Shown piece by piece: positions 19,901-28,942 of a DNA stretch of 64,000 nt. The notes under the pieces were generated by a model. That model searched no databases, was not told where the DNA came from, and saw only the letters and a list, made by a program, of their open reading frames with translations. The number at the start of each line of letters is the position of its first letter. The first letter of the stretch is position 1. A program made the position numbers and the translations under genes. Source of the stretch: Planctomycetales bacterium (GTDB lineage: Bacteria > Planctomycetota > Planctomycetia > Isosphaerales > Isosphaeraceae); assembly GCA_027449865.1 (NCBI GenBank), contig DAIDKV010000204.1:1-64000 (forward strand), in the 5' to 3' direction.

Positions 19901-22199
19901 CTTCGTCGCGATTTCGAAGCCAGGGACGCGCTGGGCTTCCGTCCTCGGCCTCGAGACGATCGGCCAGCCCGACCACCGCGCGGACGACCTCGGCCATTCC
20001 CGCCGCCGCGCCCGATTCCGAGGGTAAACCCTGCCGATCGGCCTTCGCGGTCGATACCTCGCGAATCACCGCGCGGATGGTGTCGCCATCGCGAATGGCG
20101 TCGTCAAGCCGCTTGACGACCAGGGCGAAGGCCGCATCGGTTCCAGCAGTCGGATCGGTCCCGAGGGCGCCTCGGGCGAGAGCAGCGCGGTCGTCACTGG
20201 CGAGGTCGATCGCGCCGACGATCGCCGCATCGATCTCGCCTCGACGGAGCCATTCCGCGGCGATCGCCAGGGCCTGAATGCCCGAGGTCTCGTCCGACGA
20301 GACGCTGAAGCTCGGTCCGCCGATCCGCATCGCCCGCGCGATCCGGCTGGCGACCACTCCGCCCAGCGATCCCATCGTCCGGTTTGCCGAGAGCGACGGC
20401 CCGGCGGCCTCGCGAAGCTCGTCGGTCCATCCGGGGATGTCCTCGATCGATCGCCCCTCGCCCCAGTCGCGAGCCCGGTCGGCCATCGACCATCGGAGGT
20501 AATAGTTCGTCGTATTGAGGTCGAGCCCAATCCCGACGAGCACACTCGTCCGCCCGGCAAGCTTCGCATCCCACCCGGCCGACTCGATCGCATCGCTCGC
20601 CACGCAGAGCATCAGCGATTGCTGGGGGAGCATCTCGGCCAGCTCTCGCGGTGGAATTCGGAACCGGCCGATGGGAATCTCCAGCGAACCGAGCCGTCGC
20701 TCGCTGGGGCGATTTCCAAATTCAGGGAAAAGCGAGGCAAACGCGTCACGACCCGCCTTCGTCCCGATTTGACCCGCGATCCCGACGACCGCGATCGGCG
20801 CCGGCCGATCGATCGGGACGGAAACGGCAACCCCCTTGTTCGGAACATGCTCCTCGATCAGCACGTGAGCGTTGATCCCGCCGAAACCAAACCCGCTGAG
20901 GGCGGCTCGTCGAGGTCGCCCCGGCTCACGCTCCGGCCAGGGCTCGGCTTCGCCGAGAACACGGAACGGGCCTGCGTCCAGCCCGAGGGCGGAGTTCGGC
21001 CGTTCAAAGTTGGCGGTCGGCGGGAGGGTCCGATGCTTCAGCGCCAGGAGCACCTTGATCAGCCCGGCGGCACCCGCGGCGGTGAGGGCATGACCGATGT
21101 TCGCCTTCACCGATCCGATCGCGCAACGTCCGGCTCGCCATCCTGAAGGTCCCCAGAGCGTCCGCAGGCTGGCGACCTCGACGGCATCTCCGCGCGGGGT
21201 TCCGGTCGCGTGACACTCGATCAAATCCAGGTCGGTCGGGGCCCAGCCAGCGCGTTGGTAGGCCGACCGCATCGCCCGGAGCTGCCCCTCGGAGTCGGGC
21301 GCCATCATGTCGCCGGCGATGTCGTTGGAGAGGCCGATCCCGGCGAGGATACCGTAAATCCGATCGCCGTGACGTCGAGCATCGGCGAGTCGCTTCAGCA
21401 CGAAGATCCCCGCGCCCTCGCCAACGATCAGCCCGTCGGCTCGGTGGTCGAGCGGGTGGGCGCGGCCGGTTGGTGAGAGGGCCCGCAGTTGTGCGAAGCC
21501 CATCTGCGTGTACAGGGCGTCGGGCCGCGAAACTCCTCCCGCGAGCATCGCGTCGGCCCGGCCCGATTTCAACTCGTCGACGGCCAGCTTCAGTGCGTAG
21601 AGCGACGACGCGCAGGCCGCATCGAGTGTGTACGAAACACCGCCGAGTCCAAACGCCTCGGAGACGATCGCCGCCGGGAGCCCGGCCGGAAAGGCATTTC
21701 GAGGCTCGAAGCCGGCCGGTGCCGAGGGCGAGAGGCCCAGCCGTTCCTCAAATCGACGCCCGAGCACGTCGAGCGTGATTGCCGAGGCCGTCTCGGTCGG
21801 CAGGACGATCTGGCCAAAAACGACCCCGAATCGACGCGGGTCGACCGATTCCGTTCGCGCATCGCGCCAGGCCTGCGCGGCGGCGATCAGGGCGAGGTGA
21901 AAGGCCGGATCGAGCCGATCGACGACCGCCGGATCGAGCCGAGTCCCGGACGGGTCAAACCGAGAAGGACCCACGAATCCGCCGCGGGTCGTGTAGGTTC
22001 GATCGGGCCGCCCAACCTCCGGATCGAGCACCTCGACCGGGTCGACGATCCATCGGCCGGGAGGAACGTCCCGGGTGACGTCTCGACCGGCGACGACGTT
22101 CGACCAGAGCCGATCGGGCGACTCGGAATCGGCGAAAATCCCGCCGATGCCCACAATCGCGATCGCATCGCCGGTGGTCGGCTGGGGGACGGCCGGCAT
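16938..22199 (-). CDS. pfaC: PfaC-like PUFA synthase subunit: KS-CLF-AT-DH-DH
   Basis: A 1753-residue multidomain synthase. Domains seen: ketosynthase (about 10-450; Cys196 in LDAACASSL, His330, His370); a second KS-like chain-length factor (about 465-710) in which the cysteine position is Glu637 (VSSDETSG); acyltransferase (about 885-1225; Ser976 in GYSMGES, His1095); and two FabA-like hot-dog dehydratase regions (about 1355-1525 and 1560-1745; CHFIDDRVMPG with His1632 and Glu1646 in the second, PCVAMEAGQADLVL in the first). These introduce and isomerise cis double bonds during chain growth. The AT between CLF and DH matches the Pfa3 type known from myxobacteria, not the Shewanella PfaC; no C-terminal AGPAT is present. 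It starts 3 bases after the PfaA-like stop. Confidence 0.93.
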   Translation of the reverse strand: MPAVPQPTTGDAIAIVGIGGIFADSESPDRLWSNVVAGRDVTRDVPPGRWIVDPVEVLDPEVGRPDRTYTTRGGFVGPSRFDPSGTRLDPAVVDRLDPAFHLALIAAAQAWRDARTESVDPRRFGVVFGQIVLPTETASAITLDVLGRRFEERLGLSPSAPAGFEPRNAFPAGLPAAIVSEAFGLGGVSYTLDAACASSLYALKLAVDELKSGRADAMLAGGVSRPDALYTQMGFAQLRALSPTGRAHPLDHRADGLIVGEGAGIFVLKRLADARRHGDRIYGILAGIGLSNDIAGDMMAPDSEGQLRAMRSAYQRAGWAPTDLDLIECHATGTPRGDAVEVASLRTLWGPSGWRAGRCAIGSVKANIGHALTAAGAAGLIKVLLALKHRTLPPTANFERPNSALGLDAGPFRVLGEAEPWPEREPGRPRRAALSGFGFGGINAHVLIEEHVPNKGVAVSVPIDRPAPIAVVGIAGQIGTKAGRDAFASLFPEFGNRPSERRLGSLEIPIGRFRIPPRELAEMLPQQSLMLCVASDAIESAGWDAKLAGRTSVLVGIGLDLNTTNYYLRWSMADRARDWGEGRSIEDIPGWTDELREAAGPSLSANRTMGSLGGVVASRIARAMRIGGPSFSVSSDETSGIQALAIAAEWLRRGEIDAAIVGAIDLASDDRAALARGALGTDPTAGTDAAFALVVKRLDDAIRDGDTIRAVIREVSTAKADRQGLPSESGAAAGMAEVVRAVVGLADRLEAEDGSPARPWLRNRDEGPRQVRVETPGLGGTSGRVDLEEGPSPTPRLTTTPRRFGLFAIEADDPQAMLARIDECREFLQENPRDPIDELARSWWRRHPAEPRARLGTAIVAGDIEELKNRLMQVRRSSFDPIGPRGVAFVYPGLGNYFEGMGRELGLLWPEVLDRQDTESGSLRNQLAPELWWSGRLPDRFDDHRAPVLGQVAVGSLVTDVLWNLGIRPDAAIGYSMGESAALVSLRAWTDRDELARRLQSSPLFATELSGRFDAARRTWKIPPDRPVDWVAGIVSRSDREIRAAIEAAKESRVYILIRNAPDETVIGGERAAVLKIVGRLKCGWIELPTVSTVHCPIGGLVESEYEAMHEIETSAPPRISFYSGVTGSRYVVDRRSAARAIAAQAAGTIDFPRTIESAHADGVGLFIEVGPGGSCTRLIGRILGDRPHLAVSACRPDRDAFAGILDVVAACLAYRVPVDLDRIHGEERRASVETKSGPTIRVEVGPPEFRIHPLPPRTAPMQEDFEPAMKTAVRPDLRPIAAAMLDADRARAEAHHAYLRVSQGAADLMARYLALRLERSGPVEASDRAPEANGEEEAHDPPEPALFDRKQCLELAVGSVASVFGPEFEEVDRLPTRVRLPDEPLMFVDRIVTIEGEPRSMSSGRIVTEHDIRPGAWYLDGNRVAPCVAMEAGQADLVLSGYLGVDFVTRGRSLYRLLDANVTFHRSLPVVGQTMRYDIRITQFFRQGTTVLFRFEYDATVGGEPLITMRDGCAGFFTEEELAAGKGVAPSRLEARRREQVAVNREIDLVPTAPTRLDEAGVDAIRRGDLASAFGAPFERLSIADPVGLPGGLMAMLRRVPRLEPAGGPAGLGFIRAEADVRPGDWYMVCHFIDDRVMPGTLMYECCLHAMRTLLMRQGWVGARDAVAFEPVPGVANRLKCRGQITESTRTVACEITIKERGYRPEPYAIADALIIADGKPIVSVSDLGLQLSGTNRAALEQVWGARSRVRP

Positions 22200-22202
22200 C
22201 GC

Positions 22203-25200
22203 TCAGCTCGCGGTCATGGGGGTGGGGGCGGCCAGTCGGTTGCGGCGGAACGCCTGGGCCAGCGAGGCATCCACGACACACTCATAAGAATCGATCCGCG
22301 CGATCGGCTCGCCGCGGCCGTCGAGGAACTCGATGTCGGCGACGGCCCTCGAATCGGTCGCCTGGCGGATCACCGCGACGACCCGGACCGGCTCCCGGCC
22401 GAAGTCGGACCGGAACTGCCGGTATCGGCCGACCGCCGTCGGCAGCGAGCTCGATCCGAGCTGTTCCCGCGTCCAGAGAACCACGAGCTGAAACGCCGAA
22501 TCGACCGCGAGCGGATCGGTCAACCATCGCGATCGGAGTGGGCGGTCGAGCCAGGCCGAGGGCGCTGGCGAGGTTCGCACCCGTCCCACGATCCCTCGAT
22601 CACCGGAACCCTCCACCCGCTCGATCCCCTGCATCGCCGGACCATGGAAGAGCGCGGGACCGTAGACCTCGTCGAGGCCGATCGTCGAGGCGAGCCCCGG
22701 CTCGTCGACCCGCCGCGATCCCTTCTCGTGCCGGACCGCCAGCACAACCTCGGCCCTCGCGTGGACGATCGGCCGGCCATTGCGTAGCGATCCTCGAATC
22801 TCAACCGGCACGCGGAACTCGTCGCCAATGCGAGCGGCCCGCCCGGCCGCGATCTCCAGCGCGGCTGTCTCGGGCCCGTGAAGCACCACTCCCTTGAATA
22901 GCTTCAAATCCTCGACCCCACGGACGACCAGCCCGGGGTTGCGATGCGTCGCGGCCTCGGCGGCCCATTCGAGAAGGATCGCCATCGGCAGAACGGCGTG
23001 ACCGTCGATCACATGATCGGCCAGTACGGGCATCGATCGGACATTGACCTCGCGTTGGAAGACGACTTCAAGCTGGCCATTGGAGACGGGCTCGGCGGCT
23101 CCCTTCGGGTGATCCTCGACCCGATCGGCCAGTACAACGATCTCGACCGGGCCAGGGCCGTCATCGTCAGCGCAAACCTCGTCCACGACCAATCGGGCGC
23201 CGGCGTCGGGCGGGATGAGGTGCAGCCCCTCGCCCTCAAAGACCGATCGCAGGGCCTCGCCGACCATTCCCCCGTCCCACGGTCCCCAGTTGAACGAAAC
23301 CACCCGGCAGTCCGCCCACCGGATCGCCGCTTGCTGCGCCCACTTGTTCAGATATTCGTTCGCCGAGGCATAAGCGACCTGTCCCGTCCGCCCGTACCGG
23401 GCCGTCGATGACGAGAACAGAATCAGAAGCGCCAGCGCCTCCGGATCGATCGCGTCGACCAGGTTGTGCAGACCACCAACCTTCGTTTCGAAGACGGTCG
23501 AGAACTGCTCATCGGTCTGATCGACGATCTTTCGATCGGCCAGCACGCCGGCGCCATGGATCAGGCCGCGGACCGGCCCGAATTGGTCGCGGGCCCATGC
23601 GATCACCTCACCGACGGCGGCCGGGTCGCGAACGTCGACCGATCGATAGGCGACTCGCGAGCCAGCTTCGGTGATTCGAGCGAGGTTGGCTCGGATTTCT
23701 CGGTCCGAGAGAATCCGGCGGATTCGATCGTTGATCGTCCTCGGCGAGGGGCGATCGGGGCCGGCGAGGAGCATCCGCTTCAATTCGGACTCGTCGCGGC
23801 AGGCGGCGATTTTCGGATCCTCGATTCCCTCGGGCGCCTGGCTTCGGCCGAGAATCAGGAGCCGGGGACGGAAGGCGGTCGCCATCGCGACCGCGACCTC
23901 GGCCGTGATCCCGCGCGCCCCTCCGCTGATGACGACCAGGTCGTCGGGTCGCAGGACGGTCCTTCGCCCGCGAGAGGCTCCGGGATCGCGTGCCGGGACC
24001 GCCTCCAGCGCGATGATTCCCGCGCGATCGAGGCCGATCTCGGCCGGGCCGCGGGTCAGCAGCTCGTCGACGATCCAGGCGGCCGCGCGGTCGATCGGGA
24101 CGACGTCGGGGCCGAGGTCCAGCGCCCGGCTGCTCACACCGGACCACTCGCGGGCAGCGGTCTTCGAGAGCCCCGCCAGGGCCCCCGAGGTTGGATCGAC
24201 CTCCGACCAGAGCCCTTCCACGCCGAAGCGGCCGTCGAGTCGGGAAACCGTCGCCATCGCCGCGCCGCCGTGGGGAGCCGCCTGCTCCAACGCCTTCGCC
24301 GAGGCCCGGATCGTCCGGAACGCCCCGTCGACGAACCCGGCTGGACATCGTCCCGAAGGTGCCAGAACGACCAGCCCGCGAAGCTCATTGATCGACTTGA
24401 TGGCGTGCTCATCACCGGTCGTGACCACGATCGGCCGGTATCCACGCGCGGTCAGTTCCGACTGGAGCGCCGGGGTGAGCGGCGATCCCTCGTCGGTGAT
24501 CGCGATGGTGGACCCGGCTGGAAGCGTCAGCGGTTCCCGTCGCCTCGATGGGTCGACCGCCATCGCCCTTGGCTCCAGCCGACGCAGAACGAGCCCCGAA
24601 TCCTCGACCGGCTTCCGCGGCTCCTCGACCACCGCCGGCGCGGCCTCAACCGTGCTCACCGAAGTGCCGCCCGCCAGAAATTCGACGATCTCGCGGAGAG
24701 TCCGTAGCGAGCCGGTTTGCTCGGGGCCGATGGTGGGCGTCCCGGGCAGGCGATCCTGTACCGCGGAGAGAATCTCCACACGCTTGATCGAATCGATCCC
24801 GAGATCGTCATCGAGCTTCATGTCGAGCTCGAGCATCTCGACAGGATACCCCGTCTTCTCGGCGACCGCTTCGAGCAGGACAGGGGTCATCGCCGCGTCC
24901 ACCACCGTCGTCGGTGTCTCGACGGGCTGGGTCGACGGGACGGCCGCCATCATCGCGACAATCTCGCGGAGCGTCGCGAGCGTTCCGATTCGGTCGGGCG
25001 TGGCTTCGGGCATCCCGGGGCAGCGTTCCTGGAGCGCCGAGAAAATTTCCACACGTTTGATCGAATCGATCCCGAGATCGTCATCGAGCTTCATGTCGAG
25101 CTCGAGCATCTCGGCCGGATAGCCGGTTTTCTCGGCGACGGTCTCCAGCAGGGCGCGGGCCAGCTCATCGGAGCGAGTGTCGGCTGGCGAGAACGGAATG

Positions 25201-28200
25201 GCCTCCTCGCGGACCTCGACGCCGCCGATGGCCTCGGCGATGGCTCGCAAGGTCGGGAGCGATCCAAGCCGATCCGGTGGCGGAACGGGCCGATCCGGAT
25301 GCCGTTCCTGGAACGTCGAGAGGATTTCCACTCGCTTGATCGAGTCGATACCGAGATCCTCGTCGAGCCGCATTTCCAGGTCGAGCACCTCGGGCGGATA
25401 GCCGGTTTTCTCGGCGACGATCGCAATGAGCGCCGGGGCAATGGAGACGGTCGAAGGCTCGGGTCGAGCCTCCTGTTCGTGGGTCAGGTGATCCGCCTCG
25501 AACCCGGAGGTCTCGAAACGCTCGCGGACCGGCTCGGGCGGGGGAGCCGGCTCGAAACGCGGGCTGAAGACGGGCGAGGGATCCGGACGGAAGACGGCCA
25601 CGGGTCCATTCCCGTTGGTCGAGGGCGCCACGGGTCTCGGCTCGGGTTTCCGATCCTGGTGCTCCAGCAGCTTGAGAAGAGCCTGCTGAGTCCGCTCCTG
25701 GCCTTCGAGGAACATCCGGTGGAGTTCGGCAGTGCGCTCGGCCATCCTCTGTAGGGCGGCCAGGCTCGCCTGCACCTCGTCGTCGGCGGTCGCCCGCGCG
25801 ATCCCAGTGGCCGGCTCGGTGGGGAGAGCGACCCGGGGATGGGCCTCTCCGTTGGTATGAGTCTGGGGCTTTGGCCGTTCGGTCGGGTTCATCGTTCGGT
25901 CGGTCTCGGCGGGTTCACTTGGGATCGAGCGAGCGGGCGTCCCGTTCTCGGGGCGAATGGCCTTCGCCGGTTCGATCGCGGTCGCGGTCGCGATCGCGGA
26001 CCGGGGCGGGGCCACCGCGTCCGGCTCGGTCTCGCGAATGGCTGGGCGCGAATTGGCTCCGGAGATCCGGACAGTCAGCCCAACCTTCCTGGACGGCTCG
26101 GCCCGCGTCGCATGCCCATCGTCCCATCGGTTCAGGTTGACAGCATACCCGAGAGCGGCGAGCGTTGCGAGCGCGCAGGCCAGGTCATGAACGTTCCCCT
26201 CCGCGCCTCGGGAGGCGTCGATTGCGATCGCCTGGGCGTCTCGACCTTCCAGAATCGAGCGAACGAGGCCCGAGAGCTTCGCGTCGGGACCAACCTCCAG
26301 GAAGGTTCGGGCGCCCGCCTGATACATCGCCTCGACCATCGCCACGAACTCGACCGGCCGGGCAAGCTGTCCGGCGAGCAGGTCACGAGCAGCGCGAGGA
26401 TCGTCGGGGTAGGGGGCGGCGGTCGCGTTCGCGAAAACCGTCATCGATCCGGGTACGAACTCGACCAGTTCGAGCGTCCGGCGGAACGGCTCGCGGGCCC
26501 CGGCGACGAACCGGCTATGGAAGGCGGCCGAGACCGCCACGTCTCGGGTCGCGATTCCCCGATCGGAGAAGACCCGGCGCGCCCGGTCGATCTCGCGGAC
26601 CGGCCCCGAGATCACACACTGGCGGGGGGCGTTTCGATTCGCGATCACGACGTCGAGCGCGTTCTCCCGGATCGCGGTTTCCACGGTCTCCATTGCCGAG
26701 AAGACGGCAAGCATCGCCCCGGCTCCCGAGGCCGCGGCGTCGGCCATCAGGCCGCCCCGCCGGTGCGCAAGCATCCCGTGGGCGGCCTCGCCGATCCGAC
26801 CCGCCGCCCGAAGGGCCGAAAGCTCGCCGAAGCTGTGGCCGCCGGCCATCTCGCCGCGAAGCCCAAAATCCTCGACGATCGCCAGCAGGCCCCGGCTGAT
26901 CGCTCCAATGGCCGGCTGGGCGAACCTCGTCTCGCGGAGGAATTCCTCAAAAGCCGCGCTCGCCGATTCGTCGAACGTCGATGGCGGATAGATCCGATCG
27001 GAGGCCAGGACCGACGAGTCGGCCTCGCGGGCCGTCTCGTTCATCCCATGGAGCGCGGCCTGCATCCGAGGGAAGAGACAGGCGATCTCGCGGAGCATTC
27101 CGACGTACTGCGACCCCTGCCCGGGGAACATCAACGCCAGCCGACCCGGTCTCGGACCCTCTCCAAGAAACACACGTGCCGGCCCCTTTCGAGGGGCCTG
27201 AACCTCACCGGCAAGCCGAGCCAGGGCCTCCTCGATCCGATCCTTTCGATCGTCGTCCGTCCTGCGAAGCACCATCGTCAGCCGGTGGCGATGATCCGCG
27301 CGAAACGAGGCCCGCAACCGGGCCGCGGACGATCGAATCTCGTCCCAGTTCGATCGATGGGCGACCGACTCCAGCTCCCCGACAATCTCCGAGGGGTCGT
27401 CGGCCGAAATGGCGAGAATCTGCACGTCGCCGTCCCAGTCAACGGCCGACTTCTCCGGCTCGGCCTCCTCAAGAACACAGTGAAAGTTACTCCCGCCGAA
27501 CCCAAACGCACTGACGCCCGCCCGCCTCGGCTCGTCGCCCGACTTCAGCCAGGGCCTCGCCTCGGTGCTCAGGTAAAACGGCGAGTCCCCCCTGGCGATC
27601 CGGTCGGCCGGCCGCCGGACCTTCAACGTCGGCGGCAGCACCTTCTGATGCAACGCCATCGCCGCCTTGATCAGACCCGCCGCACCGGCCGCCGCCTTCG
27701 TGTGCCCGACCTGAGACTTCACCGACCCAAGCGCGCACCAGGACGCACCCGGCCGCGCCGACCGATAGACTTCCTCGAGCGCCTCCAGCTCGATCGCGTC
27801 CCCCACCCGCGTCCCCGTTCCGTGGGCCTCCACCATCCCGACCGTTGCCGGCGAGACCCCCGCCAGCCTGTACGCTTGCCTCAGCGCCCGAACCTGTCCC
27901 GCCACGCTCGGCGCATAGACCGCTTGCCCCTTGCCGTCGCTGGATGTCCCGATCGATCGGATCACCGCGTACACCCGGTCGCCGTCCCGACGCGCGTCGG
28001 CCAGCCGCTTCAAAACCACCACCCCCAGGCCCTCGCCCAGGATCGTCCCGTCCGCCTCCGCATCAAAAGGCCGTGCCTCGCCCGTCGGCGAAAGCGCCGG
28101 CGTTTTGCTGAAGCACATATACATGAATATGTCATTAAATGTGTCCAGCCCGCCGGTGACGGCCAGGTCCGACCTGCCGGTCGCCAGTTCCAGGAGGGCC

Positions 28201-28862
28201 ATGTCGATGGCGCCCAGCGAGCTGCCGCAGGCGGCGTCGACGACGCAGTTGGTCCCTCGAAGGTCGAGGCGGTTGGCGATTCGACCGGCGGCGACGTTGC
28301 CGAGAAGTCCGGGGAACGACGCTTCCTGCCAGCCGACGTAGGAGTCGGAGATCCGCTTCACAACGTCAACGGCTGTCGACGGGTCGACGCCGGCCGCGTC
28401 GAGGGCGCGGCGCCAGATGGGGTGACCGAGTCGGGCGCCCAGCGGGATCGCCAGTTCGAGGGTTCCGGTCACGCCGAGGATCACGCTGACGCGCTCGCGG
28501 TCGAAGGCCCGACCGTCGCCGTAGCCGGCATCTTCCAGGGCCTGGCGGGCGACCATCAGGCCGAGCAGTTGGGTGGTGTCGGTGGCCTCAATGGCGGTCG
28601 GCGAGATCCCGAAGTCCAGTGGCGGGAACTCGACCGGGTCGAGGAAGCCGCCTCGGCGGGCGTAGGTCCGGTCGGGGGCCTTCGGGTCGTCGTCGAAGTA
28701 ATCCTCGGTCGACCAGTGGGTGGCGGGTACCTCGGCGATCGCGTCGACACCCGTCCGGATGTTCGTCCAGTATCGGGCCAGGCCATCGGCCCTGGGGAAC
28801 AGGCAGCCCATCCCGATGATGGCCACCGGGGTCGAAAGCGACGCGGATTCCGACGGGTTCAA
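22203..28862 (-). CDS. pfaA: PfaA-like PUFA synthase subunit: KS-AT-ACP-ACP-ACP-KR-DH
   Basis: A 2219-residue iterative synthase. Ketosynthase about 10-465 (Cys212, His347 in EAHGTGT, His387); malonyl-type acyltransferase about 570-880 (Ser677 in GHSFGEL, His782); a Pro/Ala/Glu-rich linker about 940-1135; three tandem acyl carrier domains with LGIDSIKRVEI (phosphopantetheine serines 1174, 1267, 1358); ketoreductase with its structural half about 1440-1900 (GGARGI at 1647, Tyr1831, Asn1835); and a PKS-type dehydratase about 1930-2200 (His1950 in HVIDGHAVLP, Asp2121). The start is TTG at 28862 with GAGAGG 8 bases before it. There is no enoyl reductase or thioesterase inside; PfaD supplies reduction. 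Tandem ACPs separate PUFA synthases from most other type I PKSs. Confidence 0.95.
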   Translation of the reverse strand: MNPSESASLSTPVAIIGMGCLFPRADGLARYWTNIRTGVDAIAEVPATHWSTEDYFDDDPKAPDRTYARRGGFLDPVEFPPLDFGISPTAIEATDTTQLLGLMVARQALEDAGYGDGRAFDRERVSVILGVTGTLELAIPLGARLGHPIWRRALDAAGVDPSTAVDVVKRISDSYVGWQEASFPGLLGNVAAGRIANRLDLRGTNCVVDAACGSSLGAIDMALLELATGRSDLAVTGGLDTFNDIFMYMCFSKTPALSPTGEARPFDAEADGTILGEGLGVVVLKRLADARRDGDRVYAVIRSIGTSSDGKGQAVYAPSVAGQVRALRQAYRLAGVSPATVGMVEAHGTGTRVGDAIELEALEEVYRSARPGASWCALGSVKSQVGHTKAAAGAAGLIKAAMALHQKVLPPTLKVRRPADRIARGDSPFYLSTEARPWLKSGDEPRRAGVSAFGFGGSNFHCVLEEAEPEKSAVDWDGDVQILAISADDPSEIVGELESVAHRSNWDEIRSSAARLRASFRADHRHRLTMVLRRTDDDRKDRIEEALARLAGEVQAPRKGPARVFLGEGPRPGRLALMFPGQGSQYVGMLREIACLFPRMQAALHGMNETAREADSSVLASDRIYPPSTFDESASAAFEEFLRETRFAQPAIGAISRGLLAIVEDFGLRGEMAGGHSFGELSALRAAGRIGEAAHGMLAHRRGGLMADAAASGAGAMLAVFSAMETVETAIRENALDVVIANRNAPRQCVISGPVREIDRARRVFSDRGIATRDVAVSAAFHSRFVAGAREPFRRTLELVEFVPGSMTVFANATAAPYPDDPRAARDLLAGQLARPVEFVAMVEAMYQAGARTFLEVGPDAKLSGLVRSILEGRDAQAIAIDASRGAEGNVHDLACALATLAALGYAVNLNRWDDGHATRAEPSRKVGLTVRISGANSRPAIRETEPDAVAPPRSAIATATAIEPAKAIRPENGTPARSIPSEPAETDRTMNPTERPKPQTHTNGEAHPRVALPTEPATGIARATADDEVQASLAALQRMAERTAELHRMFLEGQERTQQALLKLLEHQDRKPEPRPVAPSTNGNGPVAVFRPDPSPVFSPRFEPAPPPEPVRERFETSGFEADHLTHEQEARPEPSTVSIAPALIAIVAEKTGYPPEVLDLEMRLDEDLGIDSIKRVEILSTFQERHPDRPVPPPDRLGSLPTLRAIAEAIGGVEVREEAIPFSPADTRSDELARALLETVAEKTGYPAEMLELDMKLDDDLGIDSIKRVEIFSALQERCPGMPEATPDRIGTLATLREIVAMMAAVPSTQPVETPTTVVDAAMTPVLLEAVAEKTGYPVEMLELDMKLDDDLGIDSIKRVEILSAVQDRLPGTPTIGPEQTGSLRTLREIVEFLAGGTSVSTVEAAPAVVEEPRKPVEDSGLVLRRLEPRAMAVDPSRRREPLTLPAGSTIAITDEGSPLTPALQSELTARGYRPIVVTTGDEHAIKSINELRGLVVLAPSGRCPAGFVDGAFRTIRASAKALEQAAPHGGAAMATVSRLDGRFGVEGLWSEVDPTSGALAGLSKTAAREWSGVSSRALDLGPDVVPIDRAAAWIVDELLTRGPAEIGLDRAGIIALEAVPARDPGASRGRRTVLRPDDLVVISGGARGITAEVAVAMATAFRPRLLILGRSQAPEGIEDPKIAACRDESELKRMLLAGPDRPSPRTINDRIRRILSDREIRANLARITEAGSRVAYRSVDVRDPAAVGEVIAWARDQFGPVRGLIHGAGVLADRKIVDQTDEQFSTVFETKVGGLHNLVDAIDPEALALLILFSSSTARYGRTGQVAYASANEYLNKWAQQAAIRWADCRVVSFNWGPWDGGMVGEALRSVFEGEGLHLIPPDAGARLVVDEVCADDDGPGPVEIVVLADRVEDHPKGAAEPVSNGQLEVVFQREVNVRSMPVLADHVIDGHAVLPMAILLEWAAEAATHRNPGLVVRGVEDLKLFKGVVLHGPETAALEIAAGRAARIGDEFRVPVEIRGSLRNGRPIVHARAEVVLAVRHEKGSRRVDEPGLASTIGLDEVYGPALFHGPAMQGIERVEGSGDRGIVGRVRTSPAPSAWLDRPLRSRWLTDPLAVDSAFQLVVLWTREQLGSSSLPTAVGRYRQFRSDFGREPVRVVAVIRQATDSRAVADIEFLDGRGEPIARIDSYECVVDASLAQAFRRNRLAAPTPMTAS

Positions 28863-28942
28863 GTCTCTGACCTCTCCGGGGCTGGTGTCGGGCGGCGCGG
28901 GGAGTTTCCAGACGCGCTGCGCCCGGCCGCGAGGGCTCCATG

